A stretch of 64,000 nt of DNA from Pantoea sp. Lij88 (GTDB lineage Bacteria > Pseudomonadota > Gammaproteobacteria > Enterobacterales > Enterobacteriaceae), in NCBI RefSeq assembly GCF_030062155.1, contig NZ_CP118269.1, positions 2,666,001-2,730,000 of the forward strand. Reading direction: 5' to 3'. A model generated the notes under the pieces. It was given only the letters and a program-made list of their open reading frames with translations, did not search any database and was not told the DNA's origin. Shown one piece after another: positions 51,494 to 61,334 of the stretch. The position numbers were made by a program, and so were the translations under genes. Numbering within the stretch: the stretch's first letter is position 1; each line of letters opens with the position of its first letter.

Positions 51494-53346
51494 CCCGAAG
51501 AGGCTGTGTTATTCACGGTAAAAACGTCGGGTTGCACGGGGATATGACCTCCACGGGGGCACAATGTATCGCGGCCCGCCCCGGCATGTCAGTTATGGGT
51601 CTGCTGAAACTTTATATCGGTGACAAGACCACCCCCTGTCCGAAATGCGGAGAAGTGGGGATCATTGTGAGTGGCGATTACCGGCTCTCAAACAGCGCCG
51701 CTGTCGCGGTTGACGGCTCAAAGATCCATTGCGGGTGCCCGCAGGGCACGAATTTTTTGATCGCACCGGATACGATTACTAAAAGCCGTCCTCTGGTTTC
51801 TGCACCGGCATCACCGGAGCCGGAACAGCACGCGCAGGCCGCAAAAAAAGAGAAACCGGCACGGGAAATCACGCTGACCATTGGTGTGTTCTTTGACGGC
51901 ACCGGCAACAATGCCGTTAACACGCAGAACATGCTGAAAGCATATACCGCAGGTCATTACAATCTGGATGACCCGGAAGCCGAGTCTATTCTGGCAAAGT
52001 GCGCCCGTGAAAATTTTGGCGTGTCGGGCAGCGGTGCTACCAGCTATACCGGGTATTACACCAATATTCACTGGCTCAGTATGTTGTATAAACAGGACAT
52101 ACCTGTAGATAAAGGAACCGTCCAGTCTGCCATTTATATTGACGGTATCGGCACCGACGCGGGTAAACCTGACAGCATGCTGGGGCAGGGTTTTGGTATA
52201 TCCGATACAGGGGTTGTTGCTAAAACAGATAATGCTGTAGCCAGGATGAATGATGTACTGAATGAGAGTATCAGGGATATCAGAAGGCAGGTGACAGACC
52301 GTGAGCTTGTAATCAAGTCCCTGCAGTTCGACATCTTTGGTTTCAGCCGCGGGGCTGCAGCAGCCCGTCATTTTGCCAACCGCGTACAGTCAGAAGACCC
52401 GTCCATTATCAGCGCCATCCGCCAGGGTATGGCTGACACGACCTTCAATGGTTCTCCTTCAGGAAAGACCCGCTTCATCGGCATTTTCGATACTGTTGCC
52501 GCCATTGGCACGCCGGTTAACGGTATGAACCCGCATAGCGCAAATACCGGCGATGTGAAACTCACCTTGCGCCCCGGCGTGGCGGAGAAGGTTTTCCACA
52601 TCACTGCCGCGAACGAGTGCCGCTTTAACTTCGCGCTGAACAGCGTGAAACCGGCCTGGCCGGAACTGGCGTTGCCCGGCGTGCATTCCGATATCGGCGG
52701 TGGTTATCTGCCCGTCACGAAGGAAGACCTGTTTCTGACCCGTCCTGCAACGGAGACGGTGCCGTACAGCCTGCCCGGCGAAAAGACCCAGGCTTACCGG
52801 CAGACAGTAGCGCAATTGCAGACGCTGGATAGGTCGCCTTGCCTGGCCCCGCTGCTGCGGACAAATGAAATATCGGCAGAAACCTGGCATGACGACAGAC
52901 TTCCTCCGGACAGGTACGTCCAGATGCAGAAGCGCAGCTTTGCGGCGCTGACCCTGCGGGGGCGGAACGTCAGAAACGACTGGTCCCGCGTGGCGCTCAG
53001 GGTGATGCTTGAGGCTGCACGGGAAGCCGGGGTGGTGTTTGACCCTGTCGATCCGGCTAATCCGAACATGACTCTTTCTGATGAATTGTCTTCCCTGTGT
53101 GATAAGGCGCTGGGAATGGGTAAGGCAGCACGCAGCGGCCAGATGCCTCAGGCGTTCAGTCAGGATGAGCTGGACGTGATTGCGAAGAAGTATATTCACT
53201 GCTCAGCCAACTGGAATGCCATCGTGGTGAATACTGATGGCTTCATTCACGGGGGCGCATCACCCTCAGAGCTGATTGGCTTTATCAACCGGCCGGATGA
53301 GCAGTGGAAACGTTCTGTCTACAGCATGGACGGGAAGAAGGTATGA
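51490..53346 (+). CDS. PAAR-DUF2235 lipase, probable T6SS effector (Tle1 type)
   Basis: A 618-residue modular protein. Residues 1-95 form a PAAR domain (GDMTSTGAQCIAA, PCPKCGEVGIIVSGD, KIHCGCPQGTNFLIA) of the type that caps the VgrG spike of type VI secretion systems. From about residue 118 (TLTIGVFFDGTGNN) to beyond 410 it is a DUF2235 alpha/beta hydrolase with nucleophile Ser286 in GFSRGAAAARHF, a likely acid Asp334 in FIGIFDTVAAIG and His399 in GVHSDIGGGY, the order expected for Tle1 phospholipases. The toxin should therefore attack phospholipids in the periplasm or membrane of target cells. ATG at 51490 overlaps the upstream gene, and its stop overlaps the downstream lipoprotein gene. No vgrG is near. 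Confidence 0.85.
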   Translation: MTRRGCVIHGKNVGLHGDMTSTGAQCIAARPGMSVMGLLKLYIGDKTTPCPKCGEVGIIVSGDYRLSNSAAVAVDGSKIHCGCPQGTNFLIAPDTITKSRPLVSAPASPEPEQHAQAAKKEKPAREITLTIGVFFDGTGNNAVNTQNMLKAYTAGHYNLDDPEAESILAKCARENFGVSGSGATSYTGYYTNIHWLSMLYKQDIPVDKGTVQSAIYIDGIGTDAGKPDSMLGQGFGISDTGVVAKTDNAVARMNDVLNESIRDIRRQVTDRELVIKSLQFDIFGFSRGAAAARHFANRVQSEDPSIISAIRQGMADTTFNGSPSGKTRFIGIFDTVAAIGTPVNGMNPHSANTGDVKLTLRPGVAEKVFHITAANECRFNFALNSVKPAWPELALPGVHSDIGGGYLPVTKEDLFLTRPATETVPYSLPGEKTQAYRQTVAQLQTLDRSPCLAPLLRTNEISAETWHDDRLPPDRYVQMQKRSFAALTLRGRNVRNDWSRVALRVMLEAAREAGVVFDPVDPANPNMTLSDELSSLCDKALGMGKAARSGQMPQAFSQDELDVIAKKYIHCSANWNAIVVNTDGFIHGGASPSELIGFINRPDEQWKRSVYSMDGKKV

Positions 53347-54005
53347 AAATGAAAGCACTTATTCCCCTGCTGATGCTGGTCATGGTCATGGTCAGCGGTT
53401 GTCGCACAGGCGAAGCGCAGACGCCGGAAGACACCGCCGAAATGCATTACGGGGAGGTCGATTTTGCGTTTTTAACCCCGCGAGCCTTACCTGCAGTGGT
53501 AACAAAGGCGCTGATCATCGACAACGAAAAGGTGGTTTCCACCTTCCGGACGCTGGACAGCACTCAGGAAAATCCTGACAGTGTGGGAAGCTGGAGCAGT
53601 CGGGTCAGCAGGCATGCTCAGTTTAATAAAGTCAGGCATCCTCCCGCACAGATGCTGTTCTGCTGGGATTCAGTCATTGATAAAAAGACCTATGAGACGC
53701 GCATCACCTTCTCACCTGTCCTGCGGGAAAAAATGTCGGTGCCAACCGGAAAGGACTGGCGTGGGAATACGGCCTGGTATAACACGCTGTTGTTTGGGCT
53801 GGCACCAGAAGGCAAAGTGCGCATCTGGCTTCAGAACACCGCCCCGATCGACAATCTGCCGGTTGAACCGGTAAAAATCACCACGCTGTCCGGGGATAAA
53901 CTGGATGCCTGTAAAGGGATTACGGAACATCCCAACGGGTATGTTTATTACGGTGAAACCCCTGACTTTATCAAAGGGAAAACCTATCCCTATGGCAGCT
54001 GGTAA
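53343..54005 (+). CDS. DUF2931 lipoprotein, probable immunity protein to the lipase
   Basis: A 220-residue lipoprotein: signal peptide from MKMKALIPLLMLVMVMVSGC with Cys20 as lipidation site, then a mature part with blocks such as RHPPAQMLFCWDSVIDKKTYETRI and YNTLLFGLAPEGKVRIWLQN (split by loops), typical of DUF2931. Members of this family are often found directly behind Tle-type effectors and act as periplasmic immunity proteins. Its ATG lies within the effector stop codon (ATGA overlap), which strongly suggests co-production with the toxin. A second ATG two codons on is also possible. Confidence 0.8.
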   Translation: MKMKALIPLLMLVMVMVSGCRTGEAQTPEDTAEMHYGEVDFAFLTPRALPAVVTKALIIDNEKVVSTFRTLDSTQENPDSVGSWSSRVSRHAQFNKVRHPPAQMLFCWDSVIDKKTYETRITFSPVLREKMSVPTGKDWRGNTAWYNTLLFGLAPEGKVRIWLQNTAPIDNLPVEPVKITTLSGDKLDACKGITEHPNGYVYYGETPDFIKGKTYPYGSW

Positions 54006-54082
54006 CACCGACAGATGAAATTTGTCGGGCAATATGCATTGGGGCGATGGCATCTGTTTTACCGGTCTGAGGGGCCGGCTTT

Positions 54083-54391
54083 ATGCTGGTTTCCACCAAC
54101 CTGAACTGTACACCTGAACGGGTTGATCGGCTGGGTACTATTGACGGCCAGCTTTTCCTCCCCGAGGAGAATGGACTATTTGACCGTGAGGTGAATGCTT
54201 TACGCTACCTGGTTGAATCATCAAGCCCGGGTTTTAATATCTGGTGTACCAATGCCTATAGTCTTACCCGATTTCCGGGCTGGCTTGAGCGACAACAAAT
54301 AGCCTGCCGTGCGTTAGATCGCACTGTTCTGCGCCACGACTACATACAGAGGCGGTTCAGCCAGAAGCGGCGCGTCGCTGTCCGGACCTGA
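54083..54391 (+). CDS. Hypothetical ORF, 102 residues, downstream of the toxin cassette
   Basis: Open frame with ATG at 54083 and a GAGGGG nine bases upstream; the product (MLVSTNLNCTPERVDRLG at the start, FSQKRRVAVRT at the end) has no motif, signal peptide or helix that I recognise. It could be the remnant of a larger gene carried with the cassette or a chance frame. The rest of the 527-base stretch between the immunity gene and the carbonic anhydrase shows only the terminator at 54500-54530. Confidence 0.25.
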   Translation: MLVSTNLNCTPERVDRLGTIDGQLFLPEENGLFDREVNALRYLVESSSPGFNIWCTNAYSLTRFPGWLERQQIACRALDRTVLRHDYIQRRFSQKRRVAVRT

Positions 54392-54499
54392 AACAATATT
54401 GTCGCTGCGCTGACACGATTTTATGAATGGGCCGCTATGAACAGGCAATGCTGAAATAAGCGCTGTTTAAAGGAGTTATATGTGCAGGACGTTCGGTGA

Positions 54500-54530
54500 A
54501 AACCCGCCGCAGGACGCAGCGGGTGAAAAG
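54500..54530 (-). terminator. Terminator after the carbonic anhydrase gene
   Basis: CACCCGC-TGCGTCCTGC-GGCGGGT read on the minus strand, followed by TTTTC, a few bases beyond the stop codon at 54533. Confidence 0.75.
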
Positions 54531-54532
54531 CA

Positions 54533-55168
54533 TTACTCGAAGCAGGTATCAGGATTGTCCGACAGGGTAATGAACTGCTTACCACCCTGGGTCAGCGCCA
54601 TGATGGTGCCGGTTTCGATGTCGTAAACCCAGCCGTGCAGACGCAGTTTGCCGTTACGCAGGGCAACGGAGACTGACGGATGCGTCTTCATGTTGTTGAG
54701 CTGAGCGATGACGTTCTCTTTGACCATCTCGTTCAGTTTCTTCTCTGGTGAGTCATATTCACGCTGCTCAACCACCGCTTTTGCCGCATCGGCATAGCGC
54801 AGCCAGTGCTCAACCGCAGGCATGGTGTCCATGCAGGCGCAGGAGGCGATGGCGTTCATCGCACCACAGTTAGAGTGACCACAGATGATGATGTCGGAGA
54901 CACCCAGAGCGACCACCGCATATTCGATAGTGGCAGAGACACCGCCTGGCTCCGGGCCGAATGAGGGAACGATGTTGCCCGCATTGCGGATAACGAACAG
55001 CTCTCCTGGCTCCTGCTGTGTGACCAGTTCAGGCACCAGACGGCTGTCTGAACAGGAGATAAACAGCGCTTTCGGATTTTGATTTGACGCCAGGCTTTTG
55101 AAAAGATCCTTCCTTTCAGGAAACACATTCTGCTGGAAATTCAGAAATCCGTTGATGATCTCTTTCAT
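54533..55168 (-). CDS. Beta-class carbonic anhydrase (CynT-like)
   Basis: A 211-residue cytoplasmic enzyme that interconverts CO2 and bicarbonate. Zinc ligands are visible in CSDSR (Cys, with Asp) and in GHSNCGAM (His and Cys). It aligns better with E. coli CynT ([34 protein letters not shown]) than with Can, but there is no cynS or cynR here, so it is not part of a cyanase operon. It may serve as a housekeeping anhydrase. An imperfect hairpin (55199-55220) lies in its presumed leader. Confidence 0.93.
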   Translation of the reverse strand: MKEIINGFLNFQQNVFPERKDLFKSLASNQNPKALFISCSDSRLVPELVTQQEPGELFVIRNAGNIVPSFGPEPGGVSATIEYAVVALGVSDIIICGHSNCGAMNAIASCACMDTMPAVEHWLRYADAAKAVVEQREYDSPEKKLNEMVKENVIAQLNNMKTHPSVSVALRNGKLRLHGWVYDIETGTIMALTQGGKQFITLSDNPDTCFE

Positions 55169-55198
55169 TATTTAGCTCTCACATTATCCATTCATTAC

Positions 55199-55220
55199 CT
55201 GAGGGGCATAGCCCCCTCAG
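55199..55220 (-). other. GC-rich hairpin upstream of the carbonic anhydrase gene
   Basis: CTGAGGGGC-ATA-GCCCCCTCAG, complementary except for one extra base, 31 bases upstream of the start codon. The remaining gap up to 55554 holds no convincing gene; only A-rich, low-similarity sequence was seen. Confidence 0.45.
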
Positions 55221-55554
55221 TGGGGTTAGCGGGTTTATTATTAATGAAAACAAGTGAATATCAACCCGCGTTTTTCAGTCAGACGTGAAGCGCTGCGACT
55301 TTCAGCGTTTCGCTTATCTGTCGGGCAGCGGCACCGGAGCGGATTTCTTTTTATAGCACGGGAAGTTACCGGAAACGGCAGGGTTTAATCGACACGCTTT
55401 TTTTGCCTGTGCCGCGGACCGGCTTTTACGCGTTTTTTCACTACTTTACGTCGGGGGAAGAGTCAGAAGAAAGCTTTCGCCGAATCGGGAACCGACCCGG
55501 AAGAGGTGGCGGGCAGCCCATGCACCAGGCTGCCATCACGGAAAGATTCAGCAC

Positions 55555-56004
55555 TCAGCCATACTGCTGCTGATGCGCCTTTTTGCGTTTCAGGTAGTCC
55601 TCATCTTCACGCAGTTTGTCCCAGTACGCTTTGAAAACCGCCGCCGCAGCGGCCTTTTCCTCGTTGACGCCGCGCGGCAACTCTTTGCCGTCCGCGTCAT
55701 ACTTGCGTCCGCCTTTGTGGTTGCTGTAACGGCGCGCACGGGTGTACCCCATCTGGATAAATTTGCGCGCCATATCCATGCCAACAAAATCGTCCTGACG
55801 CCGGTAATCTTCAAACAGCGCCATGATTTTCTCAGCGGACTCTTCAGCAATGGGAACGGTGCGAAAACGCCAGTGCGGCAGAATTTCGCCTTTATAAGGC
55901 TCGACCATCAGCACACCCTGCTCGCCACGCCCGACCTGATAAAGTTCGGGATGCTGACGGAAGTCGATAGTGCTGAAGTCCTGATCATAATCGAAAGGTT
56001 TCAT
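55555..56004 (-). CDS. DUF4385 family protein
   Basis: A 149-residue, probably cytoplasmic protein of DUF4385 with no known function. It is rich in Lys, Arg and Tyr, with blocks [29 protein letters not shown]-like [28 protein letters not shown] and [14 protein letters not shown]. Its ATG overlaps the gsiD stop codon by four bases (ATGA), so it is translated with the glutathione importer. E. coli has no such gene at the end of gsi. The family is widespread, but its link to gsi seems worth testing. Confidence 0.85.
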   Translation of the reverse strand: MKPFDYDQDFSTIDFRQHPELYQVGRGEQGVLMVEPYKGEILPHWRFRTVPIAEESAEKIMALFEDYRRQDDFVGMDMARKFIQMGYTRARRYSNHKGGRKYDADGKELPRGVNEEKAAAAAVFKAYWDKLREDEDYLKRKKAHQQQYG

Positions 56005-56906
56005 CTCTTTAGTTTAGGATCAAGTGCGTCACGTAGCCCGTCGCCGAGCAAATTAAATGCCAGCACCGTAAGGAAGATGGCCAGGCTGGGGAAAATGGCC
56101 ACGTGCGGCGCCATCACCATATCGGCCCGCGCTTCATTCAGCATTGCGCCCCACTCCGGCGTGGGCGGCTGTGCGCCCAGCCCCAGAAACGACAGGCTGG
56201 CGGCGGTGATGATCGAGGTGCCGACACGCATCGTAAAATAGACCACAATTGGCGAGACCGTGCCGGGCAGGATATGCCGCATCAGGATCGTCCAGTCAGA
56301 TGCACCGATGCTGCGTGCCGACTCAATATAGGTCTGATGCTTCAGCACCAGCGTATTACCGCGCACCAGGCGGGCAAAGGCCGGGATACTGAAAATAGCG
56401 ACCGCCACAATCACGTTGCTCATGCCGCTGCCCATAATCGCTACCACCGCAATCGCCAGCAGAATGCCGGGGAAGGCAAACAGTACATCGCAGATGCGCA
56501 TGGTGATGCGGTCCCACCAGCCTTCGTAATAGCCGGCTAACAGACCAAAGAATGTGCCAATCAGTGCGCCTATCACCACCGAGAAGAACCCGGCAATCAG
56601 GGAAATCCGCGTACCGACCAGCACCCGGCTGAAGATATCGCGGCCCAGCGAATCGACGCCAAAGAAGTGCAACAGTGAGGGTCCTTCATTGAGCCGGTCA
56701 TAATCGAAGTAGTTCTCTGCGTCGAACGGCGCAATCCATGGCGCGATCACCGCCAGTATAATCAGCAGCAGCACAAACGCCCCGGCCAGCAGCGCTACCG
56801 GTTGCTGCCGGAAACGCCGCCAGAACTCCCGCCACGGCGTACGCACCCGATTTTCCGTCATCAGCGGCATCGTTTTCAGTGCCGCCTCACGTCGCCAGTT
56901 TTTCAT
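56001..56906 (-). CDS. gsiD: Glutathione ABC transporter permease GsiD
   Basis: Inner-membrane subunit of the glutathione importer GsiABCD (dipeptide/nickel/oligopeptide family), 301 residues with six helices. The EAA-type loop is [21 protein letters not shown]. Its ATG overlaps the gsiC stop codon by four bases, and its own stop overlaps the DUF4385 start. Confidence 0.97.
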   Translation of the reverse strand: MKNWRREAALKTMPLMTENRVRTPWREFWRRFRQQPVALLAGAFVLLLIILAVIAPWIAPFDAENYFDYDRLNEGPSLLHFFGVDSLGRDIFSRVLVGTRISLIAGFFSVVIGALIGTFFGLLAGYYEGWWDRITMRICDVLFAFPGILLAIAVVAIMGSGMSNVIVAVAIFSIPAFARLVRGNTLVLKHQTYIESARSIGASDWTILMRHILPGTVSPIVVYFTMRVGTSIITAASLSFLGLGAQPPTPEWGAMLNEARADMVMAPHVAIFPSLAIFLTVLAFNLLGDGLRDALDPKLKR

Positions 56907-57832
56907 CGCGACTCCTTGAAGCGAATAGCGGGATTGATTACCGCATAGAGCATGTCGACAAACAGATTGATCAGAATAAACTCCAGTGAAAACAGCAGCA
57001 CTTCGGCCTGAATAACCGGATAGTCGCGCATCGCCACCGAGTCAACCAGCAGACGACCCAGTCCCGGCCAGTTAAACACGACCTCGACGACGATCGATCC
57101 CCCCAGCAGAAAGCCAAACTGCAGCCCCATCATCGTGACCACCGGAATCATCGCGTTGCGCAGGCCATGTTTCACCACCACCAGCGACTCGCGCACCCCT
57201 TTGGCCCGGGCGGTCCGCATGTAATCTTCCTGCATCACCTCCACGAATGAAGCGCGGGTAAAGCGCGCCATGACCGCCGCCACCGCCGCGCCTAAGGTGA
57301 TTGAAGGCAGAATGTAATGTTTCCAGCTGTCAGCACCCACGGTTGGCAGCCAGCCCAGCTCCACCGAGAAGACCTGCATCAGCAGCATGCCCAGCGCAAA
57401 GGCGGGAAACGAAATGCCCGACACCGCCAGCGTCATCCCCAGTCGATCGGGCCAGCGGTTACGCCAGACAGCCGAAACGATGCCGATAGTCATGCCAAAA
57501 ATCACCGCCCAGATCATGCTGGCCAGCGTCAGCCACAGGGTCGGCATAAAGCGCGAGGCGATCTCATCCGCAACCGGCCGCTTCGAGACCATCGACTGAC
57601 CAAAATCGCCCTGCAGCGCATTCAGCATGAAATGCCAGAACTGCTGCGGTAGCGGCTGATCCAGCCCCAGCTCCTGACGCACCAGCGCTACCACGGAGGC
57701 ATCGGCTTCCGGCCCGGCGATCAGGCGTGCGGGATCGCCCGGCAGCAGGTGAACAAACAGGAACACCAGCACCGCCACAATCAGCAGCGTCGGGATCAGC
57801 CCAAAGAGTCGTTTGAGAAAATAGTTAAACAT
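56903..57832 (-). CDS. gsiC: Glutathione ABC transporter permease GsiC
   Basis: Second permease of the glutathione importer, 309 residues. The EAA-type loop is [21 protein letters not shown], followed by ALIP-type sequence [11 protein letters not shown]. It lies 46 bases after gsiB beyond a hairpin, and overlaps gsiD. Confidence 0.97.
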   Translation of the reverse strand: MFNYFLKRLFGLIPTLLIVAVLVFLFVHLLPGDPARLIAGPEADASVVALVRQELGLDQPLPQQFWHFMLNALQGDFGQSMVSKRPVADEIASRFMPTLWLTLASMIWAVIFGMTIGIVSAVWRNRWPDRLGMTLAVSGISFPAFALGMLLMQVFSVELGWLPTVGADSWKHYILPSITLGAAVAAVMARFTRASFVEVMQEDYMRTARAKGVRESLVVVKHGLRNAMIPVVTMMGLQFGFLLGGSIVVEVVFNWPGLGRLLVDSVAMRDYPVIQAEVLLFSLEFILINLFVDMLYAVINPAIRFKESR

Positions 57833-57849
57833 GCAACATCCTGCAGCAG

Positions 57850-57872
57850 CGGCCAGCCACGCGGGCTGGCCG
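57850..57872 (-). other. Hairpin between gsiB and gsiC
   Basis: Perfect 9-bp GC-rich stem CGGCCAGCC / GGCTGGCCG, seven bases after the gsiB stop and with no T run. Structures of this kind after a binding-protein gene usually protect the upstream mRNA and reduce expression of the permeases. Confidence 0.6.
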
Positions 57873-57878
57873 GCTCCG

Positions 57879-59414
57879 TTACTTCAGAGTGGCCTCATCA
57901 AAATTGAATGAGGTATCGGGCATCACATAAAAACCGCTGAGGTTTTTGCTGTTGGCAGAAACCAGTTTCTCAACCACCAGCGGGATCCACGGATGGTCCT
58001 GCCAGATGGTGTCCTGTGCATCTTTATAAAGACGCGCTTTCTCAGCACGGTCTGTAGTTTTCAGCGCATCGGCCAGATCTTTATCGACCTCAGGATTGCT
58101 GTAGAACGCCGTATTGAAGATCGCCGGTGGCCAGGCTGCGGTCGCAAACAGTGGCGTCAGCGCCCAATCTGCTTCGCCGGTTGAGGCAGACCAGCCGGTG
58201 TAGAACATGCGCACACCGCTCTCTTTCTGGCTTTTGCCTTCCACTTCCGCGGCGCGCTGTCCCGCATCCATCGCGGTGACTTTCACCTTCACGCCGACCT
58301 GCGCCAGCTGCTGCTGAGTGAACTGCAGGACTTTCTGCGCGGTGCTGTGGTTATGTGACGACCAGAGCGTGGTTTCAAATCCGTTCGGATAACCCGCCTC
58401 TTTCAGCAGTGCCTTAGCTTTGGCAGGATCGTAGCTGATGGCCGGATAGGTCTGCGCAAAATCGACGGCAGGCGGCACGATGCCGGTTGCCGGTGTGGCG
58501 TAACCGGAGAAGGCCACCTTCGCCAGCGCCTGACGGTTGATGGCATATTCCAGCGCTTCACGTACCTTCGGGTTGTCGAACGGCTTCTGCGTGACGTTGA
58601 GGCTGATGTAACGCTGCATAATCGAAGGCGAGGTCACCACATCCAGCTTGCTGTTCTTCTCCAGCAGCTTCACCTGCTCATACGGCACCGGGAACGCAAA
58701 GTTCGCCTCGCCGGTCTGCAGCATTGCCGCACGGGTATTGTTGTCTACCACCGGACGCCAGGTGATGCTGTCCAGTTTCGGATAGCCTGGCTTCCAGTAG
58801 CCGTCCCACTTCTTCACCTTCACAAAATCGGTCTGGTTCCAGGTTTCAAACACAAACGGACCGGTTCCCACCGGATGGAAGCCGATCTCTTTACCATATT
58901 TTTTCAGCGCGGCAGGCGAAATCATCGCCGCCGCCGGATGCGCCAGATTGTTGATAAAGGCGGAGAACGGCTCTTTCAGCGTCACTTTTACCGTGGTCGG
59001 ATCCACCACTTCGGTGCTGGCGATGCGCTTAAAAAGGTTGTAGCGCTTAAGATGATTATCCGGGTTGCTGGCGCGATCGAGGTTGACCTTAACCGCTTCC
59101 GCATTGAAGTCCGTGCCATCCTGGAATTTAACGCCGGGACGCAGCTTAATGGTGTAGGTCAGGCCATCGGCGCTGGCCTGATAGCTCTCCGCCAGCACGT
59201 TGGTGAGCTTCATATCCTTATCGAAGCCAAACAGGCCCTGATAGAAGGATTTCGCGACCGCCTGCGACAGCGTGTCGTTGGCGTCATAGGGATCGAGCGT
59301 GGTGAAGTTGGACGCCACGGCAATCACCGCATCCTGTGCTGCCCAGGCGGGCAATGTCATCGCGCTGCTTAATACGCCAGCTGCCAGTAACCCTTTACGC
59401 ATCGTCATCTGCAT
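57879..59414 (-). CDS. gsiB: Glutathione-binding periplasmic protein GsiB
   Basis: Periplasmic receptor of the glutathione importer, family SBP_bac_5. From the ATG at 59414 (CAGGAGAACAAG upstream) the product has 511 residues with signal peptide ending PAWA. Conserved segments: [23 protein letters not shown]-like [21 protein letters not shown] (split) and [17 protein letters not shown]. It follows gsiA after 54 bases. Confidence 0.96.
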   Translation of the reverse strand: MQMTMRKGLLAAGVLSSAMTLPAWAAQDAVIAVASNFTTLDPYDANDTLSQAVAKSFYQGLFGFDKDMKLTNVLAESYQASADGLTYTIKLRPGVKFQDGTDFNAEAVKVNLDRASNPDNHLKRYNLFKRIASTEVVDPTTVKVTLKEPFSAFINNLAHPAAAMISPAALKKYGKEIGFHPVGTGPFVFETWNQTDFVKVKKWDGYWKPGYPKLDSITWRPVVDNNTRAAMLQTGEANFAFPVPYEQVKLLEKNSKLDVVTSPSIMQRYISLNVTQKPFDNPKVREALEYAINRQALAKVAFSGYATPATGIVPPAVDFAQTYPAISYDPAKAKALLKEAGYPNGFETTLWSSHNHSTAQKVLQFTQQQLAQVGVKVKVTAMDAGQRAAEVEGKSQKESGVRMFYTGWSASTGEADWALTPLFATAAWPPAIFNTAFYSNPEVDKDLADALKTTDRAEKARLYKDAQDTIWQDHPWIPLVVEKLVSANSKNLSGFYVMPDTSFNFDEATLK

Positions 59415-59468
59415 CTTGTTCTCCTGTAATCCCTGTCGGGTTGGTCGCCGGGGCGACATCTTCACTGT

Positions 59469-61325
59469 TCAGGTCGCGCTGATAACGTGGCGGGCGACGA
59501 AATGGCCCGGAGCCACCTCCATCAGCGGCGCCACTTCAGGTTCATCCCCTAACGCATGGATCGGGCTGGGGATCTCATCGACCAGTAAGGCACGTTCGCG
59601 ACGCCGGTGAGCCGGATCGGCGACCGGCACCGCGGCCATAAGTTTTCGGGTGTAGGGATGCTGAGGCTGTTCAAATACCGCCTGACGCGGCCCCATCTCG
59701 ACTATCTGGCCGAGATACATCACCGCTACGCGGTGGCTGATACGCTCCACCACCGCCATATCGTGAGAAATAAACAGGAAGGCGATGCCAAACTCACGCT
59801 GCAGGTCGAGCATCAGATTAATAATCTGCGCCTGAATCGACACATCCAGCGCCGAGACGGACTCATCGGCGATCACCACTTTAGGATTCAGCGCCAGCGC
59901 GCGGGCGATACAGATGCGCTGACGCTGTCCGCCGGAAAACTCATGCGGATAACGCTGCGCATGTTCCGGCAGCAATCCTACTTTATCCAGCAGCCAGGCA
60001 ACGCGCTGCTCCGCCTCACGACGCGGCATCGCCTTGTGGACCAGCAGCGGCTCCATAATTGAGAAGCCGACCGTCAGCCGGGGATCGAGCGAAGCGTAGG
60101 GATCCTGGAAGATAAACTGAATGTCGCGTCGCAGATGGGCCAGCGCGGCGCCGGAAAGATGGTCTATCCGCTGGCCGTCAAACGTCAGCGTGCCGCCCTG
60201 ACTGGCCACCAGCTTCAGCAGCGATCGCCCGGTGGTCGATTTACCGCAGCCGGACTCCCCCACCAGCGCCAGCGTCTCACCTGCATAGAGATCAAAGCTG
60301 ACTTTTTCGACGGCGTGAACCCGGCTTTTAACGCGATTCAGCAGGCCACCGCGAATATCAAAGCGGGTAACCAGATCGCGCACCTGCAAAATCGGTGGCT
60401 GCAGGCGGCGAACCGTATCCTGCGGCACATCATCAACCGCATCGCTGTGCAGCAACGGGAATTTGGCGGGTAAGGGCTGTCCCTGCATCGAGCCGAGCCT
60501 GGGCACCGCCGCCAGCAGCGCCTGGGTATAGGGCTGCTGCGGCGCGCTGAACAGCTCGGCGACCGGGGCATTTTCCACCACTTCACCGCGATACATCACC
60601 TGAACCCGGTCGGCCATTTCGGCGACCACGCCCATGTCGTGCGTGATAAAAATCACCCCCATCTGCATCTCTTTTTGCAGCACGCGGATGAGCTGCAGAA
60701 TCTGCGCCTGAATGGTGACGTCGAGCGCGGTGGTCGGCTCATCGGCAATCAGTAGTGCCGGTTTGCAGCAGAGCGCCATCGCGATCATCACGCGCTGACG
60801 CATCCCGCCCGACAGCTGGTGTGGGAAGCGCGATAAAACATTGTGTGCATCGGGAATACGCACCAGGTCCAGCATCCGGCGCGCCTCAGCCAGCGCACCG
60901 GCGTGACTCAGGCCCTGATGCAGACGAATGGATTCAGCAATCTGCTCGCCCACCGAAAAGACCGGATTCAGCGAGGTCATCGGCTCCTGAAAGATCATCG
61001 CCATATCCGCGCCGCGTACCCGGCGCATCTGACCTTTTGAGGCGCGCATCAGATCCAGCACGTCGCCGTTACGACGACGCAGCTGCACCTCACCGCTGAC
61101 GATGCCGCCCGCCTGCTCAATCAGCCGCATCAGCGCCAGCGAGGTGACCGATTTACCGGAACCTGACTCCCCCACCAGCGCCAGTGTTTCGCCGCGAAAC
61201 AGATCGAGCGACAAATGACGCACCGCGTCTGTGACGGTGCCTTCGTGCTGAAAACGCACATTGAGATCGCGTACTGCCAGTACCTGCTCAGGGGCCAGCG
61301 GCGGTAACGTTTGCCTGTCGCTCAT
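59469..61325 (-). CDS. gsiA: Glutathione ABC transporter ATP-binding protein GsiA
   Basis: A fused double ATPase of 618 residues that powers glutathione import. Each half has a complete set: Walker [11 protein letters not shown] and [10 protein letters not shown], signatures LSGGMRQR and FSGGQRQR, Walker [10 protein letters not shown] and VVIADESVS, plus the oligopeptide-type C-terminal extension after each half. The start is ATG at 61325 with AAGGAG at good spacing; a GTG one codon upstream is also in frame. It lies nine bases after iaaA. Confidence 0.96.
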   Translation of the reverse strand: MSDRQTLPPLAPEQVLAVRDLNVRFQHEGTVTDAVRHLSLDLFRGETLALVGESGSGKSVTSLALMRLIEQAGGIVSGEVQLRRRNGDVLDLMRASKGQMRRVRGADMAMIFQEPMTSLNPVFSVGEQIAESIRLHQGLSHAGALAEARRMLDLVRIPDAHNVLSRFPHQLSGGMRQRVMIAMALCCKPALLIADEPTTALDVTIQAQILQLIRVLQKEMQMGVIFITHDMGVVAEMADRVQVMYRGEVVENAPVAELFSAPQQPYTQALLAAVPRLGSMQGQPLPAKFPLLHSDAVDDVPQDTVRRLQPPILQVRDLVTRFDIRGGLLNRVKSRVHAVEKVSFDLYAGETLALVGESGCGKSTTGRSLLKLVASQGGTLTFDGQRIDHLSGAALAHLRRDIQFIFQDPYASLDPRLTVGFSIMEPLLVHKAMPRREAEQRVAWLLDKVGLLPEHAQRYPHEFSGGQRQRICIARALALNPKVVIADESVSALDVSIQAQIINLMLDLQREFGIAFLFISHDMAVVERISHRVAVMYLGQIVEMGPRQAVFEQPQHPYTRKLMAAVPVADPAHRRRERALLVDEIPSPIHALGDEPEVAPLMEVAPGHFVARHVISAT

Positions 61326-61334
61326 CACTGCTCC

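Noticed and set aside
55375..55445. Very short basic frame on the minus strand between the carbonic anhydrase and DUF4385 genes (GTGAAAAAACGCG start)
   Set aside because: Only 18 codons, rich in Lys and Arg because the DNA is A-rich; the ribosome-binding site is poor.
55515..55590. Frame continuing past the DUF4385 stop codon in another phase ([15 protein letters not shown] and onward)
   Set aside because: Could suggest a frameshifted C-terminal extension, but the 149-residue DUF4385 product already ends like its family, and the extra frame is short and opens without a start codon.
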